Assembly: GCF_004014875.1 (NCBI RefSeq)
Contig: NZ_CP034929.1
Location: forward strand, 124,001-188,000
DNA from: Nocardioides yefusunii
Lineage (GTDB): Bacteria; Actinomycetota; Actinomycetes; Propionibacteriales; Nocardioidaceae
Length of the DNA: 64,000 bases
Reading direction: 5' to 3'
The first letter of the stretch is position 1; each line of letters begins with the position of its first letter. The position numbers were made by a program, and so were the translations under genes. The notes beneath the pieces are model-generated. The model did not search any database. It had not been told where the DNA came from and was given only the letters and a program-made list of their open reading frames with translations. Shown piece after piece: positions 1 to 9,201 of this stretch.

Positions 1-1221
1 CTGGTCGACTCCGCCGTCGTCGTCCTCGAGGGGCCCCGCGGTGCCGGCGCCTCCCGCGCAGCCGGACGTGTGGCCGCCCGGACGTGGCGGCTCGACATCG
101 ACGACTACGCCCGTCAATTTGTCGACATGGCGCCCCATCTCCTGCTGGAGCCCGGTGGCGCCCCCGGACCCGTCCTCTTCGACGAGTGGCAGGAGATCCC
201 GCGGACCCTCGCCCGCGTCCTGAGCAGCGTCGATGCCGCTCCCGGGCAAGTGCTCCTGGCCGGTTCCGAGACGCCGACCGAGGCCGACGAACTCCTGGCC
301 TCTGGCGCCGTCGCACGGGTGCAGATCCGCCCGATGAGCCTGTGGGAGTCAGGTCATTCCACCGGCGCGGTCTCCCTGGCTGCGCTCTTCGCCGGGAACG
401 ACGTCGACCTCACCGCTCCCGCGCCGACCCTGGACCCGCACCAGCTCTTCGAACGGATGGTCGTCGGCGGTTGGCCCGGTCTCGAGGGGCTCGGCGAGAC
501 GAAGGCCCGTCGCTGGCTGCGTGAGTACCTGCTGATCCTGGTCCGTGACGACTTCCCGACGCGCGGCGTGCGCCGCACCCCGGATGACCTGCGGCGATTC
601 CTCGGTGTCCTCGCCGCCGGGGTCGGGACCGAGCAGAAGTTGAGTGCGGTGGCCCGGGACCTCGCCGCTGCCACCAGCACCAGGACCCCGCGCGCGGAGA
701 CCGTCGCGGAGTACCTCACCGTGCTGCGTCGGCTCCTGCTGTTGGAGGACGTCCCGGCGTGGACGCCGCAGCTCACCAGCGCAGCTGCGCTGCGCCGCAC
801 TCCGCGCCGGTTCTTCGTCGACCCCTCGTTCGGGCTCGCGGCGCTGGGCCTCAGTAGTGCTGCGCTGCGCCGCAACCTCACCGCCGCGGCCCAGCACTTC
901 GAAGGGCTCGTGCTGCGTGACCTGCGCACCTACGCGGACCCGCTCGGCGGCGTCGTGCACCACCTGCGTGACAACAACGGGCGCACCGTCGACTTCGTCG
1001 TCGTCCTGCCCGACGGCTCCTGGGGCGGCGTCGCGGTGAGGATGAATCCGGCCGGGATCGACGACGCTGCGAAGGAACTTCTCTGGCTCGCCGGCCGTGT
1101 CGACGTTTCCGTCACGGGCCAGCACCCCGCAGCGTTCATGCTCGTCGTCACAGGAGCGGGTCTCGTGGAGGTCCGCGACGACGGTGTTCTGGTGGCGCCG
1201 GTCGCGTCACTGCGCCCCTGA
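1..1221 (+). CDS. DUF4143-type AAA ATPase, 5' end outside window
   Basis: The reading frame is open to the first base, so the N-terminus lies outside the window; 406 residues are visible. The order matches AAA_14/DUF4143 proteins: a P-loop region near residues 11-18 (GPRGAGAS), a Walker B strand near residue 60 (VLFDEW), then a DUF4143 C-terminal part ending in a nuclease-like fold (DNNGRTVDFVV). The P-loop has Ala where the catalytic Lys should be, and the C-terminal part has AVRMN where relatives often have an E-x-K strand. Family members are usually orphan ATPases of unknown role. Here ATP hydrolysis is doubtful, so it may be a degenerate or purely binding protein. It ends 19 bp before a palindromic repeat. 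Confidence 0.75.
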   Translation: MVDSAVVVLEGPRGAGASRAAGRVAARTWRLDIDDYARQFVDMAPHLLLEPGGAPGPVLFDEWQEIPRTLARVLSSVDAAPGQVLLAGSETPTEADELLASGAVARVQIRPMSLWESGHSTGAVSLAALFAGNDVDLTAPAPTLDPHQLFERMVVGGWPGLEGLGETKARRWLREYLLILVRDDFPTRGVRRTPDDLRRFLGVLAAGVGTEQKLSAVARDLAAATSTRTPRAETVAEYLTVLRRLLLLEDVPAWTPQLTSAAALRRTPRRFFVDPSFGLAALGLSSAALRRNLTAAAQHFEGLVLRDLRTYADPLGGVVHHLRDNNGRTVDFVVVLPDGSWGGVAVRMNPAGIDDAAKELLWLAGRVDVSVTGQHPAAFMLVVTGAGLVEVRDDGVLVAPVASLRP

Positions 1222-1239
1222 CGCACCCCTTCATTCCCT

Positions 1240-1289
1240 GGGACGTCATAGGAATCGGGGCCTCGGGCCCACGATTCCTATGACGTCCC
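1240..1289. repeat. Palindrome family A, copy A1
   Basis: Perfect 18-bp inverted arms at 1240-1257 and 1272-1289, beginning GGGACGTCATAGGAATC, around a 14-nt GC-rich spacer. The same arms recur near 36.1, 38.6, 52.0, 53.5 and 62.9 kb. It lies between two genes on the same strand and could form a strong hairpin, but no T-tract follows. Confidence 0.9.
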
Positions 1290-1368
1290 GCCAGCCGGCG
1301 TCCCGCAGACAGGGGGTGGCCACGGTGCAACCCTTCCCAAGTCGGGGAGACGTCCCTAGGGTCCGGTC

Positions 1369-2343
1369 ATGCGCGCAGCCCAGGTCGTCACCCTCACCGG
1401 TCCCGCCGACGTCGTCGTCCAGGAAGCCCCCGACCTCACGCCCGGCGTGGGCGAGGTGCTCGTCGAGGTCCATGCCGCAGGGCTGGCGTTCCCCGACGTC
1501 CTGCTCTCACGCGGGCAGTACCAGATGAAGCCCGAGCCGCCCTTCACCCTCGGCGCCGACGTCGCGGGCGTCGTGGCCGCGCTCGGTCGGGGCGTCACCG
1601 GACTCGAGGTCGGCCAACGCGTCGCCGGCGTCATCCCGCACGGCGGGGCTGCCGAGTACGCGGTCCTGCCGGCCGACTGGGTCTTCCCGCTGCCCGGGAT
1701 CCTCACCTTCACCGAGGGTGCAGCGTTGGGCATGAACTACCTGACCGCCGACTTCGTCCTGCACCGACGCGCACAGGTGCGCCCGGGGGAGACCGTCTTG
1801 GTCCACGGCGCAGCGGGTGGGGTCGGGACCGCCACGATCCAGGTCGCGAAGGCGATGGGTGCCGAAGTGATCGCGGTGGTCTCCACCCAGGAGAAGAGCG
1901 TCGTCGCGCGGGCCGCCGGTGCTGACCACATCCTGTTCACCGACGGCTTCCTCAACGGCGTGAAGTCGCTGACCGAAGGCCGCGGCGTCGACGTCGTGGT
2001 GGACGTCGTCGGAGGAGAGGTCTTCACCGACTCCCTGCGCGCGCTGGCCCAGTACGGCCGACTCGTCGTGGTGGGGTTCGCCGCCGGCCAGGGCATCCCG
2101 GAGGTGAAGGTCAATCGGCTCCTGCTCAACAACATCGACGTCCGCGGAGCCGGGTGGGGTGCCGCAGTGATGACCACGCCGGGCGCGATGCAGGAGCAGT
2201 GGGCCCGGATCGAGCCGATGATCGATTCCGGCGTCGTGCGTCCGCCGATCAGTGCGGTGCACCAGCTCGACGACGTCGCCCACGGGTTGTTGGAGATCGA
2301 CGAACGTCGAGCGGCCGGGAAGGTCGTCCTCGCCGTCCGCTGA
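1369..2343 (+). CDS. NADPH:quinone oxidoreductase-like medium-chain dehydrogenase
   Basis: A 324-residue medium-chain dehydrogenase/reductase of the quinone oxidoreductase (Qor) branch. It has a GroES-like N-terminal half (residues about 1-120) and a Rossmann half with the nucleotide-binding loop GAAGGVG at residues 147-153. The structural- and catalytic-zinc cysteines of alcohol dehydrogenases are absent, as expected for this branch, which reduces quinones or enones with NADPH in the cytoplasm. TAGGGT ends 6 nt before the ATG, which supports a leaderless mRNA and this start. The substrate cannot be read from the sequence. A long palindrome begins right after the stop codon. Confidence 0.9.
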   Translation: MRAAQVVTLTGPADVVVQEAPDLTPGVGEVLVEVHAAGLAFPDVLLSRGQYQMKPEPPFTLGADVAGVVAALGRGVTGLEVGQRVAGVIPHGGAAEYAVLPADWVFPLPGILTFTEGAALGMNYLTADFVLHRRAQVRPGETVLVHGAAGGVGTATIQVAKAMGAEVIAVVSTQEKSVVARAAGADHILFTDGFLNGVKSLTEGRGVDVVVDVVGGEVFTDSLRALAQYGRLVVVGFAAGQGIPEVKVNRLLLNNIDVRGAGWGAAVMTTPGAMQEQWARIEPMIDSGVVRPPISAVHQLDDVAHGLLEIDERRAAGKVVLAVR

Positions 2344-2344
2344 T

Positions 2345-2399
2345 GCACCAGTCACAAGTGCTGTCGAAACGGTCGTTTCGCAGCACTTGTGACTGATGC
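2345..2399. repeat. Long intergenic palindrome B
   Basis: Arms at 2345-2370 and 2375-2399 match over about 24 of 26 positions, with a 4-nt loop. The inner word is CACAAGTGCTG. It starts 2 nt after the preceding stop codon and is the only copy seen here. It could be a factor-independent terminator, but its length and word-like arms resemble the other repeat families in the window. Confidence 0.85.
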
Positions 2400-2480
2400 G
2401 CGAGGGGTGGAGCCCCGGTTCACAGGCTCCTCACAGCAACAGCACAGTGCAGGGAATGACACCCGCGGGATGATCGAGTC

Positions 2481-3212
2481 ATGAACGTCGATGCTCCCCT
2501 GACGCGACCCGACGGCAGCCCCATGCGCGTCCTCGTGGTCGACGACGAGGTCAACCTGACCGAACTGCTCTCCATGGCCATGCGCTACGAGGGCTGGGAC
2601 GTCACCGCCGCCCACACCGGCACCGAGGCCGTCACCGCCGCATCGCACACCCGTCCCGACGCGGTCGTGCTCGACATGATGCTCCCCGACTTCGACGGCC
2701 TCGAGGTGATGCGTCGGATCCGTCAGGAGCAGGACGTCGCCGTCCTCTTCCTCACCGCGCGCGACGCGGTCGAGGACCGGATCGCCGGACTCACCGCCGG
2801 CGGCGACGACTACGTCACCAAGCCGTTCAGCCTGGAAGAGGTCGTGGCCCGAGTCCGCGCGCACCTGCGTCGTGGCGGTGTCGCCCGGGTGGCGGAGTCC
2901 GCGGTGCTCCGGGTCGGCGACCTCGTCCTCGACGAGGACTCCCACGAGGTGTTCCGCGGTGGCGACGAGATCCGGCTGACCGCCACGGAGTTCGAGCTGT
3001 TGCGCTACCTCATGCGCAACCCGCGTCGGGTGCTGAGCAAGGCCCAGATCCTCGACCGGGTCTGGAACTACGACTTCGGCGGCCAGGCCAACGTCGTCGA
3101 GCTCTACGTCTCCTACCTGCGCAAGAAGATCGAGGCCGGACGCGAACCGATGATCCACACCGTGCGCGGTGCCGGGTACGTCCTCAAGCCCGCCGCCGGT
3201 ACTGAGGCCTGA
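2481..3212 (+). CDS. OmpR/PhoB-family response regulator
   Basis: 243 residues. The receiver domain (about 15-130) has the acidic pair D21-D22, the phospho-acceptor D65 in VVLDMMLPD and the conserved Lys in VTKPF. A winged-helix DNA-binding domain follows (about 145-240; LTATEFELLRYL, then VVELYVSYLRKKI). Phosphorylation by the histidine kinase encoded 1 nt downstream should drive binding to target promoters. The closest named relatives by pattern are MprA/TcrX-like actinobacterial regulators, but the regulon cannot be inferred. Met15 (MRVLVVDDE) is a possible alternative start. Confidence 0.95.
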   Translation: MNVDAPLTRPDGSPMRVLVVDDEVNLTELLSMAMRYEGWDVTAAHTGTEAVTAASHTRPDAVVLDMMLPDFDGLEVMRRIRQEQDVAVLFLTARDAVEDRIAGLTAGGDDYVTKPFSLEEVVARVRAHLRRGGVARVAESAVLRVGDLVLDEDSHEVFRGGDEIRLTATEFELLRYLMRNPRRVLSKAQILDRVWNYDFGGQANVVELYVSYLRKKIEAGREPMIHTVRGAGYVLKPAAGTEA

Positions 3213-3213
3213 C

Positions 3214-4677
3214 GTGCGCGGCCCCGGCTGGGTGCGTTCCCCGTCCCTCACGGTCCGGCTCACCTCGGCCGTGGTCGCGGTGGTCGCGGCGGTCTGCGTC
3301 CTGCTGACCACCCTGACGACGTCGGCGGTCGGCGCGCTGCTCACCGACCGCCTCGACCGGGACCTGACGGCGTCGCACGCCCGAGCGGTCAAGGCCCTGC
3401 AACGTCGTGTCCCGGTGCTGCCCACCGACGAGCCGCGGCCCGCTCCGCCGGAGATCCGCGAGGTCCGTGGCCAGGTTGCCGGGACCCTGACGGCCTACTT
3501 CGTCGGCGACGCCGGTCAAGGACGTCGGATCGGCGACGACGGCACGGACGAGACGCTCGACGCCGCCGCCTTGACTGCTCTGCGCGAGGACACCGGCGGT
3601 GCCGGCGAGGTCGCGCACTCGGTCAAGATCGGCGACCTCGGCCAACACCGGGTGCTGAGCACCGCCCTGGGTGACCTCACCCTTGTGACCGCCCTGCCGA
3701 CGTCGTCGGTGGACGAGACCGTGGGCAGCCTGGTGGGGTGGGGCTGGCTCTTCGCAGGGCTCGGGACGCTGCTCGCCGGAGGGACCTCTGCCCTGGTGGT
3801 GCGTCGCCAGTTGAGCCCGCTGCGTGAGGTTGCCGCGACCGTGCACACCGTCACCGCGCTCGACCTCACCAGCGGCGAGGTGGAGGTGCCGCGCGTCCCC
3901 GCGCACCTGGTCGCGATCACCGATGAGGTCGGCCAGGTCGCCCAGGCCCTCGACGCCGTGCTGGGTCACGTCGACGAGGCGCTGGAGGTGCGGCACCGCA
4001 GCGACCAGCAGGTGCGCCAGTTCGTGGCCGACGCCTCCCACGAACTCCGTACGCCGCTCGCGACGGTGCGTGGCTACTCCGATCTCGCGCTGCGCGAGGG
4101 CGCTGACGACGAGACGAAGAACCGGGCGCTCGACAAGGTCCGCACGGAGTCGTTCCGGATGAGCGGCCTGGTCGAGGACCTCCTGCTCCTGGCCCGTCTC
4201 GACCAGGGTCGGCCGCTGGACCGAGCCGAGGTGGACCTCACCCATCTGGTCCTCGAAGGGGTCGCCGATGCCCAGGTCACCGCGCCGTCGCACCGCTGGC
4301 GGATGGAGCTCTCCGACGAACCCGTCACCGTCCCCGGCGACGCGGCCCGTCTGCACCAGGTGCTGACGAACCTGCTGGTCAACGCCTCGCGCCACACCCC
4401 TGAGGGCACCACGGTCACCACGACGGTCGGGGCTGCAGAGACGTCGGGCCAGGTGGTCCTGAAGGTTCACGACGACGGCCCCGGCATCGCTCCCGAGGTG
4501 ATCGGGGACGTCTTCGAACGCTTCACCCGCGGCGACTCCGCCCGCACCCGTGCCTCCAGCGGTGCCGGTCTGGGACTCTCGTTGGCACGCTCGATCGTGC
4601 GCGCCCACGGCGGTGACCTCACCGTCGAGTCCCGCCCGGGCAGTACCTGTTTCACTGCCACACTTCCGGCTGCCTGA
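3214..4677 (+). CDS. Two-component sensor histidine kinase
   Basis: About 487 residues from a GTG one nucleotide after the regulator's stop codon, which indicates translational coupling. Order: TM segment near residues 12-38, an extracytoplasmic sensor of about 130 residues, a second TM near 170-190, HAMP, a HisKA domain with phospho-accepting His near 276 (SHELRTP), and HATPase_c with N-box (NLLVNASRH), DDGPGI and a GAGLGLSLA lid. It autophosphorylates and passes phosphate to the adjacent regulator. The sensor shows no recognisable motif, so the stimulus is unknown. An upstream ATG at 3169 would overlap the regulator and is less likely. Confidence 0.94.
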   Translation: MRGPGWVRSPSLTVRLTSAVVAVVAAVCVLLTTLTTSAVGALLTDRLDRDLTASHARAVKALQRRVPVLPTDEPRPAPPEIREVRGQVAGTLTAYFVGDAGQGRRIGDDGTDETLDAAALTALREDTGGAGEVAHSVKIGDLGQHRVLSTALGDLTLVTALPTSSVDETVGSLVGWGWLFAGLGTLLAGGTSALVVRRQLSPLREVAATVHTVTALDLTSGEVEVPRVPAHLVAITDEVGQVAQALDAVLGHVDEALEVRHRSDQQVRQFVADASHELRTPLATVRGYSDLALREGADDETKNRALDKVRTESFRMSGLVEDLLLLARLDQGRPLDRAEVDLTHLVLEGVADAQVTAPSHRWRMELSDEPVTVPGDAARLHQVLTNLLVNASRHTPEGTTVTTTVGAAETSGQVVLKVHDDGPGIAPEVIGDVFERFTRGDSARTRASSGAGLGLSLARSIVRAHGGDLTVESRPGSTCFTATLPAA

Positions 4678-4777
4678 CCCGGACCCTGGGAACGAGCGAC
4701 GACGGGCCACTTCATCTGCCAAGGTGGACGCGGTGCACCGCTGGAGGGGCGGTGCGTCGACACACGGGAGGTGCGCA

Positions 4778-5365
4778 ATGACCGGACTGCTTGAACTGGA
4801 CGACGAACGGACTGCCGTGGCTGGCCCGGAACGCGATCCCCGACGGGTGGTGGGGGCTGCGGTGCTCGCCTTCGCCGTGGCCCTGGTGGTCGTGATCGGT
4901 GGGTGCTGGCTGGCGTGGTCGGTGCTGGCCGGGGACGACGCAGGGCCGGGCGGGGAGAGCGGTCCGTCCCGCGCCGACCTCGTCGCACCGGAGGGCGCGG
5001 GCCCGATCCACGTCCCGGTGACGCCGCCCGAGGCAGCGTCGACGTCGGAGGAGGCCGTGTTCGCGCTCACCGTCGAACGTCGTCCCGGCGACGTCGGTGG
5101 GGAATGGTCCCCGGAGTGGGTCGCCCGCTACGACGTCACCCTCGACGGGTTCGACGACGAGGTGCAGGTGGTGCAGTGGGCCGAGGCCCCGAAGGTCGGT
5201 GACGAGTGCGCCTCCTCGACCACCCCGTTGCTGACCTGGTCGGTGGACACCACGTTCGTGGCGATCTGCAGCGACACCCTCGCCGAGGAGGCTCCGCTGC
5301 TGGAGTACTTCGCCGACGTGGAATGGACCTCCGACCTCGACCGGGTCGACTGGTTGCGCGACTGA
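4778..5365 (+). CDS. Single-pass membrane protein of unknown function
   Basis: 195 residues from an ATG preceded by CGGGAGG at good spacing. A short cytoplasmic N-terminus is followed by one strongly hydrophobic segment (about residues 25-47) and an acidic extracytoplasmic domain of about 145 residues with two cysteines (CASSTTP and AICSDT), which may form a disulfide. No family was recognised. It follows the two-component system by about 100 bp on the same strand, so it could belong to that regulon or act as an accessory to the sensor; this is only positional inference. Confidence 0.75.
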   Translation: MTGLLELDDERTAVAGPERDPRRVVGAAVLAFAVALVVVIGGCWLAWSVLAGDDAGPGGESGPSRADLVAPEGAGPIHVPVTPPEAASTSEEAVFALTVERRPGDVGGEWSPEWVARYDVTLDGFDDEVQVVQWAEAPKVGDECASSTTPLLTWSVDTTFVAICSDTLAEEAPLLEYFADVEWTSDLDRVDWLRD

Positions 5366-5408
5366 CGTCGTCCGCGTCGTGTCGGAGGCGGCGGCTAGTG
5401 TGACGACC

Positions 5409-7388
5409 GTGACGATCCTCGACGACGCCCGCGACGGCATGAACCTCGACATTCGCCCCACCGACGACCTGTTCGGTCACGTCAACGGCACGTGGCTCGA
5501 CACCGAGGAGATCCCCTCGGACCGTTCCAGCTGGGGCCCGTTCGTGACGCTCGCCGACCGTGCGGAGGCGCAGGTCAAGGAGATCATCCTGGCGCTCGCC
5601 GACGGCAGCACCGAGCCGGTCGCGACTGACCCGGCCGCGCTGGAGGACGCCCGCAAGATCGCAGCCCTCTACTCCACCTTCATGGACGTCGAGGCCGTCA
5701 AGGCGGTCGGCACCTCCCCGCTGACCCCGTGGCTGACCAAGATCGACGCCCTTTCCTCCACCGACGAGCTGTGGGCCCTGCTGGGGGCGTGGGAGCGCGT
5801 CGGCGGTGGCGGCCTGTTCGGCTCCTACGTCGACACCGACTCCAAGCAGTCGGACCGCTACGTCCTCAACATCACCCAGTCCGGCCTCGGCCTGCCCGAC
5901 GAGTCGTACTACTCCGACGAGAAGTTCGCCGAGACCCGCGAGAAGTACGTCGCCTACCTGGCGAAACTCTTCGCGCTGGCCGGTCTGCCCGACGCGGACG
6001 CCCAGGCCGCCGAGGTCCTCGCCGTCGAGACCCGTCTCGCGCAGGGGCACTGGGAGCGCGCCGAGACCCGCGACGTCCAGCGCACCTACAACCTGCTGAC
6101 CCGCACCGAGCTCGACGCGCTCGCCCCCGCCGTGGGCTGGGGCACCTGGATCGACGCCCTGGCTGCGTCCCCGGCCGCCGGCGCCGACGCGATCATCGCC
6201 GAGGTCGTCGTGCGTCAGCCGTCCTACCTGGAGCACCTCTCCGGCGTCGTCGCCGCGGAGCCGGTCGACTACTTCAAGGCCTACCTGCGCGCCAAGGTGC
6301 TGCGTTCCACCGCCGCGTACCTGACCGACGACTTCGTCGAGACCAACTTCGACTTCTACGGCCGCACCCTCTCGGGCACTCCCGAGATCCGCGAGCGCTG
6401 GAAGCGTGCCGTCTCGTTCGTCGAGGGTGCCGTCGGCGAGGCCGTGGGCCGCGAGTACGTCGCGCGCCACTTCCCGCCGCGTTCCAAGGAGTTGATGGAC
6501 GAGCTCGTCGACAACCTCCTCAAGGCCTACCGCGTCTCCATCGAGGCCCTCGACTGGATGACCGAGGAGACCAAGGAGAAGGCGTACGCGAAGCTCGCGA
6601 CGTTCCGCCCCAAGATCGGCTACCCGGAGAAGTTCCGCGACTACTCCGCGCTCGAGGTCGTCGAGGGCGACCTCGTGGCGTGTGTCCGCAACGTCTCCGC
6701 GTTCGAGACCGACCGTGAGCTCGCCAAGATCGGCGCGCCGGTCGACCGCGACGAGTGGTTCATGCTCCCGCAGACCGTCAACGCCTACTACAACCCCGGC
6801 ACCAACGAGATCTGCTTCCCCGCCGGCATCCTGCAGCGTCCGTTCTTCGACGCCGACGCCGACCCGGCCGAGAACTACGGCGGCATCGGTGCCGTCATCG
6901 GTCACGAGATCGGCCACGGCTTCGACGACCAGGGCGCCCAGTACGACGGCGAGGGCAACCTCAACGACTGGTGGACCGCCGCCGACAAGACCGCCTTCGA
7001 AGCGAAGTCGAAGAAGCTCGTCGAGCAGTACGACGCGTTCTCCCCCCGCGCCCTGCCGGAGGAGAAGGTCAACGGCCAGCTCACCGTCGGCGAGAACATC
7101 GGCGACCTCGGCGGCCTCACCATCGGCTACAAGGCCTACCTGCTCTCGCGCGGCGAGGAGGAGCCCACCGACGAGGAGAAGCGCAAGGTCTTCCTCAACT
7201 GGGCCTACGTGTGGCGCACCAAGCGTCGCAAGGAGCTCGACCTGCAGTACCTCACCGTCGACCCGCACTCCCCGCCGGAGTTCCGCGCCAACATCGTCCG
7301 CAACCTCGACGAGTTCCACGACCTCTTCGGCACCCAGCCCGGCGACGGGCTGTGGTTGGACCCCGAGGACCGCGTCCGGATCTGGTGA
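5409..7388 (+). CDS. M13-family zinc endopeptidase (PepO/neprilysin type)
   Basis: About 659 residues, the usual length for bacterial M13 peptidases. The catalytic zinc site is HEIGH near residue 499 (VIGHEIGHGFDDQG), the third ligand lies in GENIGDLGG, and the substrate-binding NAYYNP motif precedes them; all key residues are present. No signal peptide or TM is seen, so it should be cytoplasmic, unlike mammalian neprilysin. It cleaves oligopeptides. TAGTGT ends 7 nt before the GTG at 5409, which favours a leaderless start there over an earlier GTG at 5379 or an ATG at 5439. Confidence 0.92.
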   Translation: MTILDDARDGMNLDIRPTDDLFGHVNGTWLDTEEIPSDRSSWGPFVTLADRAEAQVKEIILALADGSTEPVATDPAALEDARKIAALYSTFMDVEAVKAVGTSPLTPWLTKIDALSSTDELWALLGAWERVGGGGLFGSYVDTDSKQSDRYVLNITQSGLGLPDESYYSDEKFAETREKYVAYLAKLFALAGLPDADAQAAEVLAVETRLAQGHWERAETRDVQRTYNLLTRTELDALAPAVGWGTWIDALAASPAAGADAIIAEVVVRQPSYLEHLSGVVAAEPVDYFKAYLRAKVLRSTAAYLTDDFVETNFDFYGRTLSGTPEIRERWKRAVSFVEGAVGEAVGREYVARHFPPRSKELMDELVDNLLKAYRVSIEALDWMTEETKEKAYAKLATFRPKIGYPEKFRDYSALEVVEGDLVACVRNVSAFETDRELAKIGAPVDRDEWFMLPQTVNAYYNPGTNEICFPAGILQRPFFDADADPAENYGGIGAVIGHEIGHGFDDQGAQYDGEGNLNDWWTAADKTAFEAKSKKLVEQYDAFSPRALPEEKVNGQLTVGENIGDLGGLTIGYKAYLLSRGEEEPTDEEKRKVFLNWAYVWRTKRRKELDLQYLTVDPHSPPEFRANIVRNLDEFHDLFGTQPGDGLWLDPEDRVRIW

Positions 7389-7398
7389 CGACCTCTTC

Positions 7399-8232
7399 AT
7401 GAACAGCACCAGCGAGAGCCCCGTGGACGCCGCGATCAGCGTCCGCGGGGCTCGCCGCACGTACGAGCTCGAGGACTTCTCCCACCTCGTCGCCCTGCAC
7501 GACGTCGACCTCGAGGTGAAGGCAGGTTCCTTCGTCTCCGTCATCGGGCCTTCGGGCTGCGGGAAGTCGACGCTGTTGCGCGCCGTCGGCGGCCTGGAGC
7601 CGTTGGAGTCGGGCGAGGTGCGCGTCTGCGGCCGCACCCCGAAGGAGGTCGCGTCGGCGAAGGGGTTCGGGTTCGTCCCGCAGACACCGTCGTTGCTGCC
7701 GTGGCTCAGCGTCCTCAAGAACGTCACCGTCGCGCAGAAGGTCAACCGCAAGCACAACCGCACCCCTGCCCCCGACCTCGAGCACCTGCTGCGGGTCGCC
7801 GGGCTGGGGGAGGCGATGCACAAGCTGCCGCGCGAGCTGTCGGGCGGGATGCAGCAGCGCACCGCGATCGTGCGGGCCTTCGGTCTGCGGCCCGACGTGA
7901 TGCTGATGGACGAGCCGTTCAGTGCGCTCGACGAGTTCACCCGCGAGACCCTCCAGGGCCAGCTCCTCGACCTGTGGGCCGAGACCCGCTGCACGGTCCT
8001 GTTCGTCACCCACTCGATCTCCGAAGCGGTGCGCCTGAGCGACCAGGTGGTCGTGATGGCGCCGCGTCCGGGCCGCGTCGTCGACGTCATCGACGTGGAC
8101 CTGCCACGCCCGCGCGACGCCGACCTGCTCAAGTCCCCTGAGTTCCATGCCGTCGAGGCCCGGGTGCGTGACAGCCTCTGGGCCGCGTTCGACGAGGTCC
8201 CCCCGCCCGTCACCCAACGAGGACGCGTCTGA
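7399..8232 (+). CDS. ABC transporter ATPase, nitrate/sulfonate/taurine type
   Basis: 277 residues with Walker A GPSGCGKST, signature LSGGMQQR and Walker B VMLMDEPFSALD, followed by an H-loop His (THSISEA). The pattern is that of SsuB/TauB/ThiZ-type ATPases that energise import with an NMT1-like binding protein. The ATG lies 10 nt after the peptidase stop. Its stop overlaps the permease start (ATGA), so the two are translationally coupled. The same frame is open far upstream inside the peptidase gene, but that is an opposite-frame artefact of high GC. Confidence 0.93.
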   Translation: MNSTSESPVDAAISVRGARRTYELEDFSHLVALHDVDLEVKAGSFVSVIGPSGCGKSTLLRAVGGLEPLESGEVRVCGRTPKEVASAKGFGFVPQTPSLLPWLSVLKNVTVAQKVNRKHNRTPAPDLEHLLRVAGLGEAMHKLPRELSGGMQQRTAIVRAFGLRPDVMLMDEPFSALDEFTRETLQGQLLDLWAETRCTVLFVTHSISEAVRLSDQVVVMAPRPGRVVDVIDVDLPRPRDADLLKSPEFHAVEARVRDSLWAAFDEVPPPVTQRGRV

Positions 8233-9104
8233 TGCCCGCCTTCGAACGCGCACCGGTCACGACCCCCGACGACGAGGCGTGGCCCTCGGCGCGGGTCGCC
8301 GCCGACCCGGCTGCCGTACGACGTCTCAAGCTGCAGCGCCGACTGGCACTGCTGCACCCCAAGTTCTGGCTCCCGTTCACGGTGCTGCTGGTCGCTCTCG
8401 GCTTCGCCTGGAACGCTGCCGCAGAACAGTGGCCCTACCTGCTGCCGCCGCTCGGCGACGTCGCCCAGGTGCTCACCGAGCAGCCCGGCTACTTCGCCGA
8501 GAACGCCGGGATGACGCTCCTCGAAGCGGTCCTGGGGCTGCTGATCGGGTTCGTCGCCGCGACCTCGCTGGCGGTGCTGGTGAGCGAGTCACCGCTGGCC
8601 AGGCGGGCCTTCATGCCGTTCGCGGTGGTCCTCAACGTCACCCCGTTGGTCGCGATCGCGCCGGTGCTGGTGGTGGCGTTCGGGTTCGGGATGACGCCCA
8701 AGCTGGTGCTGACGTCGTTGATCTGTTTCTTCCCGATCCTGATCAACACCTCGGTGGGTCTGCGTGCGGTGTCGCGGCAGACGTTGCAGGTCTTCGCCTC
8801 CATGGACGCCTCGCGCTGGGAGGTGCTGCGCCACGTCCGGATCCCCGGCGCGCTGCCGTACGTCTTCGCGGCCCTGCAGATCGTCTTCCCGCTCTCGGTG
8901 ATCGGTGCGGTGGTCGCCGAGCTCTCCGCGTCGGGATCGGCGTCGGGCCTGGGCACCACGATCACGGTGGCGTCCTCGATGAACCGGATGGCGACCGTCT
9001 GGGCGGCGATCTTCGTGCTCGCCGTGATGGGCGCGCTGATGCTGCTGGTGGTCACCTGGTTGGAGAAGAAGGTGCTGTTCTGGCGCGAGCCGGACGAGTG
9101 GTGA
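8232..9104 (+). CDS. ABC transporter permease, SsuC/TauC type
   Basis: 290 residues, with an extended cytoplasmic N-terminus (about 45 residues) and six predicted membrane segments. The EAA-type coupling loop is visible around the ASMDASRWEVLRHVRIPGALPY region, written here in two parts: ASMDASRWEVL and RHVRIPGALPY. It forms the membrane channel for the ATPase before it and the lipoprotein after it. The start overlaps the ATPase stop by ATGA. Confidence 0.92.
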   Translation: MPAFERAPVTTPDDEAWPSARVAADPAAVRRLKLQRRLALLHPKFWLPFTVLLVALGFAWNAAAEQWPYLLPPLGDVAQVLTEQPGYFAENAGMTLLEAVLGLLIGFVAATSLAVLVSESPLARRAFMPFAVVLNVTPLVAIAPVLVVAFGFGMTPKLVLTSLICFFPILINTSVGLRAVSRQTLQVFASMDASRWEVLRHVRIPGALPYVFAALQIVFPLSVIGAVVAELSASGSASGLGTTITVASSMNRMATVWAAIFVLAVMGALMLLVVTWLEKKVLFWREPDEW

Positions 9105-9201
9105 CGTCCGCCCACGCAGGTGGGGGATCGCGCCGTCGTCGGTAGCAGGTATTTTTCCGGTAACGACCGTGCCTGCGGTCGACCGTCTCGAGGAGAACCC
9201 C

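Noticed and set aside
5136..8357. Very long open frame on the minus strand across the peptidase and ABC genes
   Set aside because: It is antisense to genes with clear motifs on the plus strand, and its translation is low-complexity; long antisense frames are expected at this GC content. The same applies to 44091-45590 (+) and 57921-61187 (-).
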